Below, piece after piece: positions 25,263-33,536 of a DNA stretch of 64,000 bases. The notes beneath the pieces are model-generated. The model worked only from the letters and a program-made list of their open reading frames with translations, was not told where the DNA came from and did no database searches. Each line of letters starts with the position of its first letter. Position 1 is the stretch's first letter. Source of the stretch: Pseudoroseicyclus aestuarii (GTDB taxonomy: Bacteria; Pseudomonadota; Alphaproteobacteria; Rhodobacterales; Rhodobacteraceae); NCBI RefSeq assembly GCF_003217255.1, contig NZ_QJTE01000004.1:186001-250000 (forward strand). The letters are read 5' to 3'. Made by a program: the position numbers and the translations under genes.

Positions 25263-26371
25263 CAGCCCTCCACCACCACGGCGTCGCGCGGCAGCTCGGA
25301 AAAGCGCACCGGGCCCTCTGCAGTCAGGTAGACGATTTCTTCCAGCCGCAGGCCGAACCTGCCCTGCTGGTAGATGCCCGGCTCGATCGAGAAGACCATG
25401 CCTTCTTCCAGCACGGTCTCGGCGGCGCCGGTCAGGTAGGGCGGCTCGTGCACCTCGATCCCCAGCCCGTGGCCGGTGCGGTGCAGGAACAACTCGCCGT
25501 AACCCTTGGAGGCGATGTAATCGCGCGCCGCGGCATCGACGGCGCGGGCCGGAACGCCGGGCCGCGCGGCGGCCATCGCCGCCTCGACCGCGCCGTCGAC
25601 GATGGCGTGGATCTCGTCGAAGCCCTCGGGCTTTTCGCCGACCACCGCCATGCGCGTGATGTCCGAGGGCATCCCGCCCAGCCGCGCGCCGATGTCGATG
25701 ACGATGGCATCGCCGCGCTTGATCCGCGTCTCGCCGGTCTGGTGATGCGGGAAGGCGCCGTTGCCCCCCGCGCCGACGATGCAGAATTCAAGGCTCGCGC
25801 CCTGCTCGGCGAAGCCCTGCTTGATCACCTGCCCCAGCTCGGCCTCGGTCATGCCGACGCGGATCGCGGCAAAGGCGCGGCGCATGGCCTCGTCCGCCGC
25901 GAGGGCGCTGGCCTTGAGCGCGGCGCGCTCGCCCTCGTCCTTCTTCATCCGCAGCCGGCCCAACGTGCTCTCGGTGAAGCGATGCGCGGCGCCGGGCAGA
26001 CGGCCCAGCAGCGCGAGGGCGAAGTCGGCGCGCATCGCCTCGTCCAGCGCGACCTCAGCCGCACCCTGCCCGCCCACGGCGGCAAGCGCGGCATCCAGCG
26101 CAGCGCCCGGCCCCTGATCGTCGGTCCAGCCATGCATCGGCAGATCGGTATGCTGCCCGGCGCTATCCGCCTCGAGCGCGGGCATGGCGAAGGCGGCGCC
26201 CTCTTGCGTCACAAGCAGAAGCAGCAGCCGCTCGTCGCCATGCGGCTGAAAGCCCAGCAGCCACTTCATGTGCGGCCCCGGCCCGAGGGCCAGAAGATCG
26301 ACCCCCTCGGCGTCCATCGCGCCGCGCAGGGCCGCCAGCCGGGTTTCGCTGCGGGTCTGGTCGGCCATCAT
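25262..26371 (-). CDS. M24 family metallopeptidase (Xaa-Pro dipeptidase-like)
   Basis: 369 aa. An N-terminal creatinase-type domain (to about 140) precedes a pita-bread domain. All five metal ligands of active M24 enzymes can be seen: Asp226 and Asp237 in VIDIGARLGGMPSDITRM, His301 in HRTGHGLGIEVHEPPYL, Glu330 in FSIEPGIY and Glu344 in LRLEEIVYL. His210 in PHHQTGETRIKRGD is a candidate substrate-contact residue. Creatinases lack the metal set, so a di-metal hydrolase (prolidase or aminopeptidase P type) is favoured. ATGA overlap with the upstream HyuB. It probably finishes off linear products released by the Hyu enzyme. Confidence 0.9.
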   Translation of the reverse strand: MMADQTRSETRLAALRGAMDAEGVDLLALGPGPHMKWLLGFQPHGDERLLLLLVTQEGAAFAMPALEADSAGQHTDLPMHGWTDDQGPGAALDAALAAVGGQGAAEVALDEAMRADFALALLGRLPGAAHRFTESTLGRLRMKKDEGERAALKASALAADEAMRRAFAAIRVGMTEAELGQVIKQGFAEQGASLEFCIVGAGGNGAFPHHQTGETRIKRGDAIVIDIGARLGGMPSDITRMAVVGEKPEGFDEIHAIVDGAVEAAMAAARPGVPARAVDAAARDYIASKGYGELFLHRTGHGLGIEVHEPPYLTGAAETVLEEGMVFSIEPGIYQQGRFGLRLEEIVYLTAEGPVRFSELPRDAVVVEG

Positions 26372-28029
26372 GCCTCTCCCTCGTAGCCGTAGACCTCGCG
26401 CGCGCGGTCGCGCGTCAGCAGCCCGTCGCGGATGTCTGCGGCGATCTTGTCATGCGGGCGGTCCTTCGGATCGCCCATGCCGCCGCCATTGCCGGTGAAG
26501 ACGCGGATGACGTCGCCCGGCTTGGTCGGCAGGCCCGAGACGAAGGCGAAATCCTGCGCCTCGCCGTCCTGCGGCAGGAAGCGGACGAAGTTCGGGCTGC
26601 CGTCGCGCCCGCCGTCAAGCCCCCAGGCCGGAAACTTCGACCGGGTATAGCCGACGGTCAGGTAGCCGCCCTCGCTGGCGCGGGTGCGGTAGTCGATGAC
26701 CACGCCGCGCCCGCCGGTCTCGCGCCCCTCGCCGCCGGGGGCGGTGTTCAGCTCCATCCGGTCGATGGTGACGCCGTTGCGGGCCTCGTTGATCTCGGCC
26801 GGGCAGTTGTAGGTCTCTCCGTGGAAGGAGGAGAAGATGGCCGAATTGCCGTCGCTGCCGCGCGCGGCGCCCCAACCGCCCACCTGCGGCTCGATGATGG
26901 TATACTGCCGACCGGTGTCCGGGTGGATGCCGCCGATGAAGGTGCCGCAGACGCTGGCGAAATGCCCCGCCCCCAGCCGGTCCGGCATATGCGGCGCGAG
27001 GCAGCGCCAGATCAGGTCGTAGGCCCGCAGCTCGATCTCGTAGTAAAAGCCCATCGCCGCCGGCGCCTGCGCGTCGAAGGTCGATCCCGGCCGGGTCAGC
27101 AGGGTGATGGGGCGGAACGAACCCGCGTTGGCGAGGCCCTGCGGGTCGGTCAGCGATTTGAAGATCATCTGCGAGGCGACCATGACCCCGTCGCGGCAGG
27201 AGTTCACCGGCCCGCTCGACTGGTCGGGATTGTCGCGCAGATCGACGGTGAAGCTGTCCTCGGTGATCTTGATCTTCACAGTGAAGACGCGGCCGTCGTC
27301 CTGCTCCTCTGACAGCGCGAAGCTGCCCTTTGGCAGGTCTTTCAGCGCCCGGCGCGACACGGCCTCTCCGTGATCCATGTACTGCACCAGCGCCTGTTCA
27401 AAGGCATCGGCGCCGTATTTGCCGGCCATCTGCTGCAGCCGCTTCGCCCCCACCCGGACCGAGGAGATCGCGGCCCAGACGTCGCCTTCCAGCACGTCGG
27501 GCATCCGTGAATTGACCTTGAGGATGTCGAAGACGGGGCGGATCGGGCGGCCCGCCTCGATCAGCTGGATCGCGGGCAGGCGCAGCCCCTCCTGGAAGAT
27601 CTCCGTCGCCTCGCCGGTGAGAGAGCCGGGCGCCATGCCGCCGACGTCCGAGTTATGGGCGATATTCGCGGTCCAGGCGATCAGCCGGCCTTCGGCGAAG
27701 ACCGGCATCGCGACGATAATGTCGTTCAGATGCGTGACGCCGCCGTGGAAGGGATCGTTGGTGACGTAGACATCGCCCTCGCGCATCTGCTCGACCGGGT
27801 TGCGCGCGATGATGGCTTTCACCGCCTTGTCGAGCACCCCGACGAAGGCCGGGATGCCGGCGCCGGAAGAGGCGATCTCGCCTGCCGCGTCGGTGATCCC
27901 GGTGCCCATGTCGAGCACCTCGTAGATGATCGAGGACATCGCCGTCTTCTTCATCGCGACAAACATCTCGTCCGCCGCCGCCTGAAGCGAGTTCTGGATG
28001 ATCTCGCTGGTGATCGGATCGAGCGTCAT
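26368..28029 (-). CDS. Hydantoinase B/oxoprolinase family protein (HyuB paralogue 1)
   Basis: 553 aa from ATG 28029. Same signatures as the other copy: AAADEMFVAMKKTAMSSIIY, DMGTGITDAAGEIASSGAGI, VTNDPFHGGVTHLNDIIV, HNSDVGGMAPGS and C-terminal NGGGMGDPKDRP. It has an extra C-terminal tail of about 30 residues (ADIRDGLLTRDRAREVYGYEG), common in HyuB proteins next to HyuA and missing from the 532-aa copy. Start overlaps HyuA by four bases, so it is the likeliest direct partner of HyuA. Confidence 0.93.
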   Translation of the reverse strand: MTLDPITSEIIQNSLQAAADEMFVAMKKTAMSSIIYEVLDMGTGITDAAGEIASSGAGIPAFVGVLDKAVKAIIARNPVEQMREGDVYVTNDPFHGGVTHLNDIIVAMPVFAEGRLIAWTANIAHNSDVGGMAPGSLTGEATEIFQEGLRLPAIQLIEAGRPIRPVFDILKVNSRMPDVLEGDVWAAISSVRVGAKRLQQMAGKYGADAFEQALVQYMDHGEAVSRRALKDLPKGSFALSEEQDDGRVFTVKIKITEDSFTVDLRDNPDQSSGPVNSCRDGVMVASQMIFKSLTDPQGLANAGSFRPITLLTRPGSTFDAQAPAAMGFYYEIELRAYDLIWRCLAPHMPDRLGAGHFASVCGTFIGGIHPDTGRQYTIIEPQVGGWGAARGSDGNSAIFSSFHGETYNCPAEINEARNGVTIDRMELNTAPGGEGRETGGRGVVIDYRTRASEGGYLTVGYTRSKFPAWGLDGGRDGSPNFVRFLPQDGEAQDFAFVSGLPTKPGDVIRVFTGNGGGMGDPKDRPHDKIAADIRDGLLTRDRAREVYGYEGEA

Positions 28030-30137
28030 GCCGCCCCCTCTGCCGCGCGGTCCTCGGCGGCGATCAGCACGTGCAGGTTGCCCCAGCGGTCCATATGGGC
28101 GCTGTTGCCGGGGTGGATGACGATAGTGGTGCCCGGATCCTCGACCACGGCGGGGCCGTCGAAGGCCATGCCGGGGCGCAGCGCCTCGCCATCGTAGATA
28201 TCTGCCTCGTGCTGGCCTTCGGTGGCGTAATCGACCACGCGCCGGCCCTTCAGCGCCGCGCTGGCTGGGGTATCGACGGGCTCCGCCTCGACCGGTTTCA
28301 GCTTGCCCACTTCGGCAGAGGCGATGACATGCAGCCCCACCATCTCGACCGGCGCGTCGAGGCGATAGGTGTATTCCTTCTCGTAGGCGGCGTGGAAATC
28401 CTCGGCTATGCGCGCGAGCGCGCCTTCCGTCACCGGCCCCTCCAGCGGCACCTCGACCGTATGCTCCTGGTTCTGGTAGCGCAGCTTGCCGAAGCGGCGC
28501 AGGTGCAGCTTGTCCTCGGGCACGTTCTCCTGCGCGAACTGCGCGCGGGCGCCATCCTCGACCTGCGCGAAGCGGTCCTCGACCGCGGCGGCGGCGCCCT
28601 CGCCCAGGTCTACCAGCGCGGTCAGGAAGTAGTCGCGGCGCAGGTCGGACATCATCATCCCCCAGGCCGAGAAGACGGCCGCGCCGGCGGGGATCACCAC
28701 CTTCTTGACGCCCAGTTCCTGCCCCAGCGCCACGGCATGCATCGCCCCGCCGCCGCCGAAGGCCACGAGGACGAAGTCGCGCGGATCGTGGCCCCGGTTC
28801 AGGCTGACCAGCTTGAGCGCGTTGACCATGTTGTTGTTGGCGATGCGCACGATGCCCTGCGCCGCCGCGTCGCGGTCTAGGCCGAGGCTGTCGGCCACGC
28901 CCTGCAGCGCGCTGCCCGCGGCCTCCATGTCGGCCTCGATGGCGCCGCCGCAGAAATAGTCGCGGTTGATCCGGCCCAGCCAGAGGTTGGCATCCGTCGT
29001 CGTCGCCTGCGTGCCGCCCTTGCCGTAGGCCGCCGGCCCCGGCATCGCGCCCGCCGATTGCGGCCCGACATGCAGCTTGCCGAAATCGTCGACCCAGGCG
29101 ATGGAGCCGCCGCCATTGCCGATTTCCACGAGATCGACCACGGGCACCATGATCGGATAACCGGCCGAGCTGCGATCCCGCTCGATCCAGTAATCGGTCA
29201 TGATGGTGACCTCGCCGTTCTCGATCAGCGAGCACTTGGCCGTCGTCCCGCCGATATCGAGGGCGAGAACATTCGGCTCGCCGATCATCTTGCCCAGTTC
29301 CGCCGCGCCCCAGAAGCCGCTGGCCGGGCCGCTTTCGACCATGGTGATCGGGATGCGGGCCGTCGCCTCGAGGCTGTCGACACCGCAGTTCGACTGCATG
29401 ACGTAAAGCTGGCCGGCGAAGCCGTCCTCCTTCAGCCCCCGCTCCAGCCGGCCGAGGTAGCGTTCGGCGACGGGTTGGACGTAGGCCGAGAGGACGGCGG
29501 TATTGCCGCGCTCGTACTCACGCCATTCGCGGCTGATCTGATGCGCGCCGACGACCGAAACCTCGGGCCAGAGGGCGCGCAGACGCTCGATCACGGCCAG
29601 CTCATGCGCGGGATTGGCATAGGCGTGCAGCAGGGAGACGGCGATGGCCTCGACCCCTTCGGCCTTGAAATCCGCGACGATGCCGTCGAGCGGCGCGAGA
29701 TCCAGCGCTTGGGATTCCTCGCCGAGGTAGGTCATGCGCCCCGGCACCTCGCGGCGCAGGTGGCGCGGCACGAAGGGCTTGGGCTTTTCGTAATGCAGGT
29801 TGAAGAAGTCGGGCCGGTTGCCGCGCGCGATCTCAAGCGTGTCGCGGAAACCTTCGGTGGTCACGAGGCCGACCTTCACGCCCTTGCGCTCGGTCAGGGC
29901 GTTGATGACGACCGTCGTGCCATGGGCCATGAAGTCGATGGTCCCGGGCTCCACCCCGCCCTTCTTCAGCACGTCGCGCACGCCCTGCTCGAAGTCGGGC
30001 GGCGTGGTGTCGGACTTGGCCGTGGTGATCCGGCTCTGCCCCGTGGCGGTATCGGTCTCGAAGCAGACCATGTCGGTGAAGGTGCCGCCCACATCCGTCG
30101 CCACGCGAATGGTCCGGGCTTTGTCGGTTCTGGTCAT
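28026..30137 (-). CDS. Hydantoinase A/oxoprolinase family protein (HyuA)
   Basis: 703 aa from ATG 30137. ASKHA-type ATP site: VATDVGGTFTDMV at about 14-26 (phosphate loop 1), HGTTVVINALTERKG, then VLALDIGGTTAKCSLI (second phosphate loop) and FGGGGAMHAV. Domain order Hydant_A_N then Hydantoinase_A. ATP phosphorylates the amide or activates bicarbonate-like intermediates in known members (5-oxoprolinase, N-methylhydantoinase, acetophenone carboxylase). Substrate here is unknown. Overlaps the GAF gene upstream and HyuB-1 downstream by four bases each. Confidence 0.93.
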   Translation of the reverse strand: MTRTDKARTIRVATDVGGTFTDMVCFETDTATGQSRITTAKSDTTPPDFEQGVRDVLKKGGVEPGTIDFMAHGTTVVINALTERKGVKVGLVTTEGFRDTLEIARGNRPDFFNLHYEKPKPFVPRHLRREVPGRMTYLGEESQALDLAPLDGIVADFKAEGVEAIAVSLLHAYANPAHELAVIERLRALWPEVSVVGAHQISREWREYERGNTAVLSAYVQPVAERYLGRLERGLKEDGFAGQLYVMQSNCGVDSLEATARIPITMVESGPASGFWGAAELGKMIGEPNVLALDIGGTTAKCSLIENGEVTIMTDYWIERDRSSAGYPIMVPVVDLVEIGNGGGSIAWVDDFGKLHVGPQSAGAMPGPAAYGKGGTQATTTDANLWLGRINRDYFCGGAIEADMEAAGSALQGVADSLGLDRDAAAQGIVRIANNNMVNALKLVSLNRGHDPRDFVLVAFGGGGAMHAVALGQELGVKKVVIPAGAAVFSAWGMMMSDLRRDYFLTALVDLGEGAAAAVEDRFAQVEDGARAQFAQENVPEDKLHLRRFGKLRYQNQEHTVEVPLEGPVTEGALARIAEDFHAAYEKEYTYRLDAPVEMVGLHVIASAEVGKLKPVEAEPVDTPASAALKGRRVVDYATEGQHEADIYDGEALRPGMAFDGPAVVEDPGTTIVIHPGNSAHMDRWGNLHVLIAAEDRAAEGAA

Positions 30138-30631
30138 GGTCCCTCGGCATTTGGTGGCATCTCCCGCGCCCGCAGCAGGGCCAGCGCGCCGGGCGCGACC
30201 AGGCAGGCGGCATGCTCGACGCGCGCGGCGGTATAGTGGCCGGCCTCGTGCAGGCAGTTCAGCGTGCCCAGCACGCGCCCCTCCACGACGACCGGCAGGT
30301 TCATGCAGCTTTCGCAGCCAAGGCTCTGGATCAGCGCGTGATCCGGGAAATGCTGCGCGATCTCCTCGATGCTGTTCATCACCGCCGGCTCGTGCCAGTC
30401 CAGCACCCGCTGGCCCCAGTCCGTTTCCGGCGCGGGCTTCGTGCCCTGCGGCGGATAGGCCTCCGGCATGCTGGACCAGGTCCGGCTGGCCATGCGCGTC
30501 TCGGGATCGAAGGTCATGACGGTGAAGAGGCGCACCCCCACCTCCTGCTGCGCCAGCGCGCAGAGGGCGGCGAACAGCTCCTCTCGGTCCTGCCCGGCCA
30601 GCGCCCGCGCGAGATCGGCCCAGGCAGTCAT
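30134..30631 (-). CDS. GAF domain protein
   Basis: 165 aa, a single GAF domain across almost the whole length. Typical features are a first strand LFTVMTFDPETRMASRTWSSMPEAYP, a middle helix, and the C-terminal CESCMNLPVVVEGRVLGTLNCLHEAGHYTAARV. GAF domains bind small ligands such as nucleotides, aromatic acids or redox groups. With no output domain, it may be a ligand sensor for the upstream XRE-cupin regulator or a small ligand-binding enzyme. Cys residues in CESC are notable. Coupled by overlaps on both sides to regulator and HyuA, so it clearly belongs to the operon. Confidence 0.85.
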   Translation of the reverse strand: MTAWADLARALAGQDREELFAALCALAQQEVGVRLFTVMTFDPETRMASRTWSSMPEAYPPQGTKPAPETDWGQRVLDWHEPAVMNSIEEIAQHFPDHALIQSLGCESCMNLPVVVEGRVLGTLNCLHEAGHYTAARVEHAACLVAPGALALLRAREMPPNAEGP

Positions 30632-31296
30632 GCCGGGTCCTTCGGCGCGGCGCGGCGCGCGTCCTCGTGGCCCGCGTGAAGGCCCGGCCCCTCCGAATCC
30701 TCGGCGATGCGATCGCCGAAGACATCGATGGTGCAGACATGCAGCAGCAGGGCGGTACGGTTGGTGTGATTCCAGGTCGAATGCCGCCGCCTGGACGAGA
30801 AGTGCAGGCTGTCCCCCGGCGACAGCACGATCTGCTCGCCCTCCAGCTCGACGGTGATGCTGCCGTCGAGCATGTAGAACATCTCCTCCCCGTCGTGCCG
30901 CTGCGGCTCGGTCCGGTTGCCCGGCGGCTCGTGCATGAGGACCGACGAGAGAGTCGAGCCGGGAAAGGTGGTGCTGATCCGCTCGTAGCCCCTGCCGTTC
31001 CGATCCGGCCGAAGCGTCAGGAGCGGGCGCTGCGCGTTGCGCGAGGCCTGCGGCGCCACCGAGACTTCGGGCAGCACCTCCTGCACCGGGATCTTCAGAA
31101 CGCGGCAGATATTGTGCAGCGAGGTCAGCGAAGGGACCGTGATGTCGCGCTCGGCCTGGCTGATGAAGCCGATCGACAGGCCGGAGCCGACCGCGACCTC
31201 CCGCAAGGTCAGGTTCAGCTCCCGGCGCCGCTCGCGCAGGCGGGCGCCGAAAGCGGGGTGAGCGGTCCGTTGCTCGGGCTCGGTGGCGCCGGTCAT
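30628..31296 (-). CDS. XRE-family regulator with C-terminal cupin
   Basis: 222 aa from ATG 31296; an in-frame ATG at 31356 would add 20 residues and neither has a good ribosome site, so the start is uncertain. Helix-turn-helix at about 20-72 (LRERRRELNLTLREVAVGSGLSI, then QAERDITVPSLTSLHNICR). Cupin-2 domain at about 125-195 with EEMFYMLDGSITVELEGEQ and SPGDSLHFSSRRRHSTWNH. Members of this group repress catabolic operons and sense the substrate with the cupin. It heads the eleven-gene operon, so it probably controls its own promoter at about 31537-31567. Confidence 0.88.
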   Translation of the reverse strand: MTGATEPEQRTAHPAFGARLRERRRELNLTLREVAVGSGLSIGFISQAERDITVPSLTSLHNICRVLKIPVQEVLPEVSVAPQASRNAQRPLLTLRPDRNGRGYERISTTFPGSTLSSVLMHEPPGNRTEPQRHDGEEMFYMLDGSITVELEGEQIVLSPGDSLHFSSRRRHSTWNHTNRTALLLHVCTIDVFGDRIAEDSEGPGLHAGHEDARRAAPKDPA

Positions 31297-31536
31297 GACG
31301 GCCGGGCGTGTTGGTGTTTCGACAGGGTCATGGTGAGTTTGCTCCGCATGGTACATCGGCGGCAGATGCCGCCTATAGACGGAACCCGAAGTATTGCTTC
31401 GCGCGCAACGTGCAAAGGTGCCTCCGGCACGCATCGGGCGGCGCAGACCCCGCGCCCCGCCGTCGCCATGCGAAAGGTTTTCACCTGAAACGGACACCGT
31501 TCCTCATCCCCGGAAGCGCTTGTTACCGGATGAGAC

Positions 31537-31561
31537 TGCACCATGTTTTAGTATTGGTGCA
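31537..31561. promoter_or_regulatory. 25-bp dyad operator at hyu operon promoter
   Basis: TGCACCA-N11-TGGTGCA, perfect 7-bp arms. It lies directly downstream of a TATAAT (minus strand), covering the expected +1 to about +18. A repressor binding here would block the promoter; the first operon gene encodes an XRE-cupin regulator, the obvious candidate. Confidence 0.6.
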
Positions 31562-31567
31562 ATTATA
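31562..31567 (-). promoter_or_regulatory. Consensus -10 box (TATAAT) for hyu operon
   Basis: ATTATA on the plus strand, TATAAT on minus. Predicted +1 near 31555, leaving a leader of about 260 nt before the regulator start. The -35 position reads GAGGCG, far from consensus. The spacer holds a perfect 13-bp palindrome CTTTTATTAAAAG (31568-31580), which could be an activator site or part of one. Confidence 0.5.
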
Positions 31568-31668
31568 CTTTTATTAAAAGTTCGCGCCTCGCGGCCCCTG
31601 CCTAAGTTTTGATCTTTCCGGAGCGAAAAGGCAGCGGTGCGCCGGTTCGGCGACCACTTTGGCTGCAG

Positions 31669-31692
31669 GCCGCGGCGGCTGCCCGCCGCGGC
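31669..31692 (-). terminator. Terminator hairpin after SIS gene
   Basis: Perfect 10-bp arms GCCGCGGCGG (31669-31678) and CCGCCGCGGC (31683-31692) with a 4-nt loop, 18 bp beyond the SIS gene stop on the minus strand. Confidence 0.6.
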
Positions 31693-31710
31693 AGGAAACC
31701 GGGCCCTGCG

Positions 31711-32676
31711 TCAGCCCTCCAGCAGGACGACCTTGGTCAGGTGACGCGGGGTCTCGGTGTCGATCCCCTTCAGCAGCGCGACCTTCTCGCCCAGCAGCTG
31801 CAGCGCCGGCAGCACCCGCAGACCCTGCCGCAAATCACCCTCGGGCGCCGTGCCGAGCGCCAGGGTGCCGGGGCCGCCGAGGCCGAGCACCCGTGCCCCC
31901 TTCGCCTCGAGCTCGGCGGCCAGCGCCGCCTGCTCTGCCCCGCCCTCTGCCGCGTAGAGCATCACCGCGAGCGTGCGCTCGTCGGTCAGGGAGATCGGGC
32001 CATGCCGGAACTCCATCGGGTGGAAGGCCTGCGCGGGATTGATGCTCATCTCCATCAGCTTGAGCGCGCCTTCGCAGGCGATGCCGTAAAGCGGCCCGGC
32101 CCCGAGGAAGACGTGATGGGTGCAGCCCTCGATCAACCCCGGCTCGGCGTCGAGGGCCTGCATCAGCGCCTCGGCTTCGGCGATGTCGTCCATCGTGAGC
32201 GTGACGCCGATCATCCGCAGCCCGCCCAGAAGCATCAGGCTGGCGGAGGTGCTCATCACGATGCCCTCGCGCGAATCCGTGGGCAGGTAAAGCCGGTGCT
32301 CCGCCGCCTCGAGGATCGGCGAGTCTTCCTCGCAAGAAATCGCGACGGTCGTCAGCCCGCGCCCGCGCGAGGCGCGCAGCGCCGCCACCGTCTCGGTCGT
32401 CGTGCCCGAACGCGAGAGGCCGATGACCGCCGCACCCGCCTCCTGCGGCAGGTAAGCGCCGGGGCGGTTCAGCCATTCCGCCCCCGGCACCGCCAGCGCG
32501 GCCAGCCCCGAAAGGTTGGCCGAGGCCGCCAGCGCCTGCGCAAGGTAGTAGGAGGTGCCGCAGCCCACGAAGACCAGCGGCGCGCCGACCCGCGCGAGGT
32601 CCGGCACCTCGATCTCGAGGGCGGCGCGCAGGTAGTCGAACTGGGCGCGGATGACGGTTTCGGTGGTGGATGTCAT
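31711..32676 (-). CDS. SIS domain sugar isomerase/deaminase (AgaS/GlmS-C like)
   Basis: 321 aa with AGGAGAG before the ATG at 32676. Two SIS domains: the first with FVGCGTSYYLAQALA (about 36-50) and GLSRSGTTTETVAAL, the second with FLGAGPLYGIACEGALKLMEM and a C-terminal VLPALQLLGEKVALLKGIDTETPRHLTKVV. The layout equals the isomerase half of GlmS and AgaS/FrlB relatives, which isomerise or deglycate amino-sugar phosphates. No glutaminase domain is present. It overlaps the DeoR regulator gene by four bases, and DeoR partners commonly sense the phosphorylated sugar handled by the enzyme. Confidence 0.9.
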   Translation of the reverse strand: MTSTTETVIRAQFDYLRAALEIEVPDLARVGAPLVFVGCGTSYYLAQALAASANLSGLAALAVPGAEWLNRPGAYLPQEAGAAVIGLSRSGTTTETVAALRASRGRGLTTVAISCEEDSPILEAAEHRLYLPTDSREGIVMSTSASLMLLGGLRMIGVTLTMDDIAEAEALMQALDAEPGLIEGCTHHVFLGAGPLYGIACEGALKLMEMSINPAQAFHPMEFRHGPISLTDERTLAVMLYAAEGGAEQAALAAELEAKGARVLGLGGPGTLALGTAPEGDLRQGLRVLPALQLLGEKVALLKGIDTETPRHLTKVVLLEG

Positions 32677-33491
32677 GATCTCTCCTGGTCTGTGGCCTTG
32701 GTGGGAACGGGGCCGGAGGCGCCGGGCAAGGGCGCCAGCGCGAGATCCACCCCCAAGTCGGTCAGGCGGCGGCGCCATTCGGCGGGCAGCCCCGTATCGG
32801 TCACCAGCTGCAGGCCATTCCCGACAGGCGCCACGCGATGCGTCAGGTAGCGCCCGAATTTCGAGGAATCGGCCAGGATCACCGGCTGTGCCGCCCGCTC
32901 CAGCGTCAGCGCGTTCAGCTGCGCCTCGCGCGGATCGGCGGTATAGATCGCGGCATCCTCGCCCAGCGCGCCCATGCCGATGAAGGCCCGGTCGAAGCGC
33001 AGGTGCCGCAGCGCCGCCTCGGCCAGCGGCCCGACGGTCGAGGCGTTCTCGGGCCGGATCGTGCCGCCCAGCAGCGTCACCTCGACGGGCGCGACGTCGG
33101 CGAGCACCTGCGCCACCGGCAGGCAATTGGTAAAGACGCGCAGCGGCAGCGGCCGCAGGCGGATCAGCCGCGCCAGCTGCAGCACCGTCGTCCCCGCGTC
33201 GAGGAAGACCGCCTCGCCCGGGCGCAGCAGCCCATGGGCCACCTCGCCGATCGCGCGCTTCTCCTCCAGCCGCTGGCCTTCGCGCAGGGCGAAACCGACC
33301 TCGCGGCCTGCCTCCTCGGCGATGCTGGCGCCGCCATGGCTGCGCGTGATCGCCCCATCGGCCTCGAGCGCGGCCAGATCGCGCCGCACCGTCGGCTCGG
33401 AGGCCGCGACCGCCACGGCGATCTCGCCCACGGTCAGCCTGCCGCGGGCGTAGAGAAGCTGGCGGATCGCCGTCGCGCGGTCGCTTTTCAT
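32673..33491 (-). CDS. DeoR/GlpR-family transcriptional regulator
   Basis: 272 aa from ATG 33491; GTG 33515 is an alternative. N-terminal DeoR helix-turn-helix RQLLYARGRLTVGEIAVAVAASEPTVRRDLAALEADG, HGGA linker, then the DeoRC sensor domain with FLDAGTTVLQLARL, VFTNCLPVAQVL and LLGGTIRPENASTVGPLAE, the usual sugar-phosphate-binding loops. It is followed by and overlaps the SIS gene. A 34-bp dyad sits directly upstream of its start and covers the ribosome-binding region. Confidence 0.9.
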   Translation of the reverse strand: MKSDRATAIRQLLYARGRLTVGEIAVAVAASEPTVRRDLAALEADGAITRSHGGASIAEEAGREVGFALREGQRLEEKRAIGEVAHGLLRPGEAVFLDAGTTVLQLARLIRLRPLPLRVFTNCLPVAQVLADVAPVEVTLLGGTIRPENASTVGPLAEAALRHLRFDRAFIGMGALGEDAAIYTADPREAQLNALTLERAAQPVILADSSKFGRYLTHRVAPVGNGLQLVTDTGLPAEWRRRLTDLGVDLALAPLPGASGPVPTKATDQERS

Positions 33492-33502
33492 GGCAGGCCA
33501 TC

Positions 33503-33536
33503 CTCGCTGCGTCACGATGAAGGGTGACGCAGCGAG
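33503..33536. promoter_or_regulatory. 34-bp perfect dyad in deoR leader
   Basis: 13-bp perfect arms CTCGCTGCGTCAC (33503-33515) and GTGACGCAGCGAG (33524-33536) around an 8-nt spacer, ending 11 bp before the DeoR start. It overlaps a GTGATCAC palindrome (33536-33543), with further GATCAC (33570) and ATGATCAT (33589) elements upstream. Either an operator for autorepression or an RNA hairpin occluding the GCGAGG ribosome site. Confidence 0.6.

Larger units (their letters stand above)
31297..31710. other. 414-bp intergenic region with AT-rich promoter patch
   Basis: No convincing gene; short frames on both strands have no family likeness and unusual composition. The 31297-31500 part is GC-rich leader for the minus-strand operon with a small hairpin GTGCC-TCC-GGCAC (31418-31430). 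Bases 31530-31600 are strikingly AT-rich for this genome and carry the promoter elements listed separately. The last 40 bp hold the terminator of the SIS gene. Confidence 0.6.

Noticed and set aside
25262-26371. Creatinase assignment for the M24 protein
   Set aside because: It would suit a methylhydantoin pathway, but all five metal ligands of di-metal M24 peptidases are present, which creatinase lacks.
31308-31577. Possible 89-aa plus-strand gene in the 414-bp gap
   Set aside because: No ribosome site, no family likeness, and it runs through the promoter dyad; composition fits chance.
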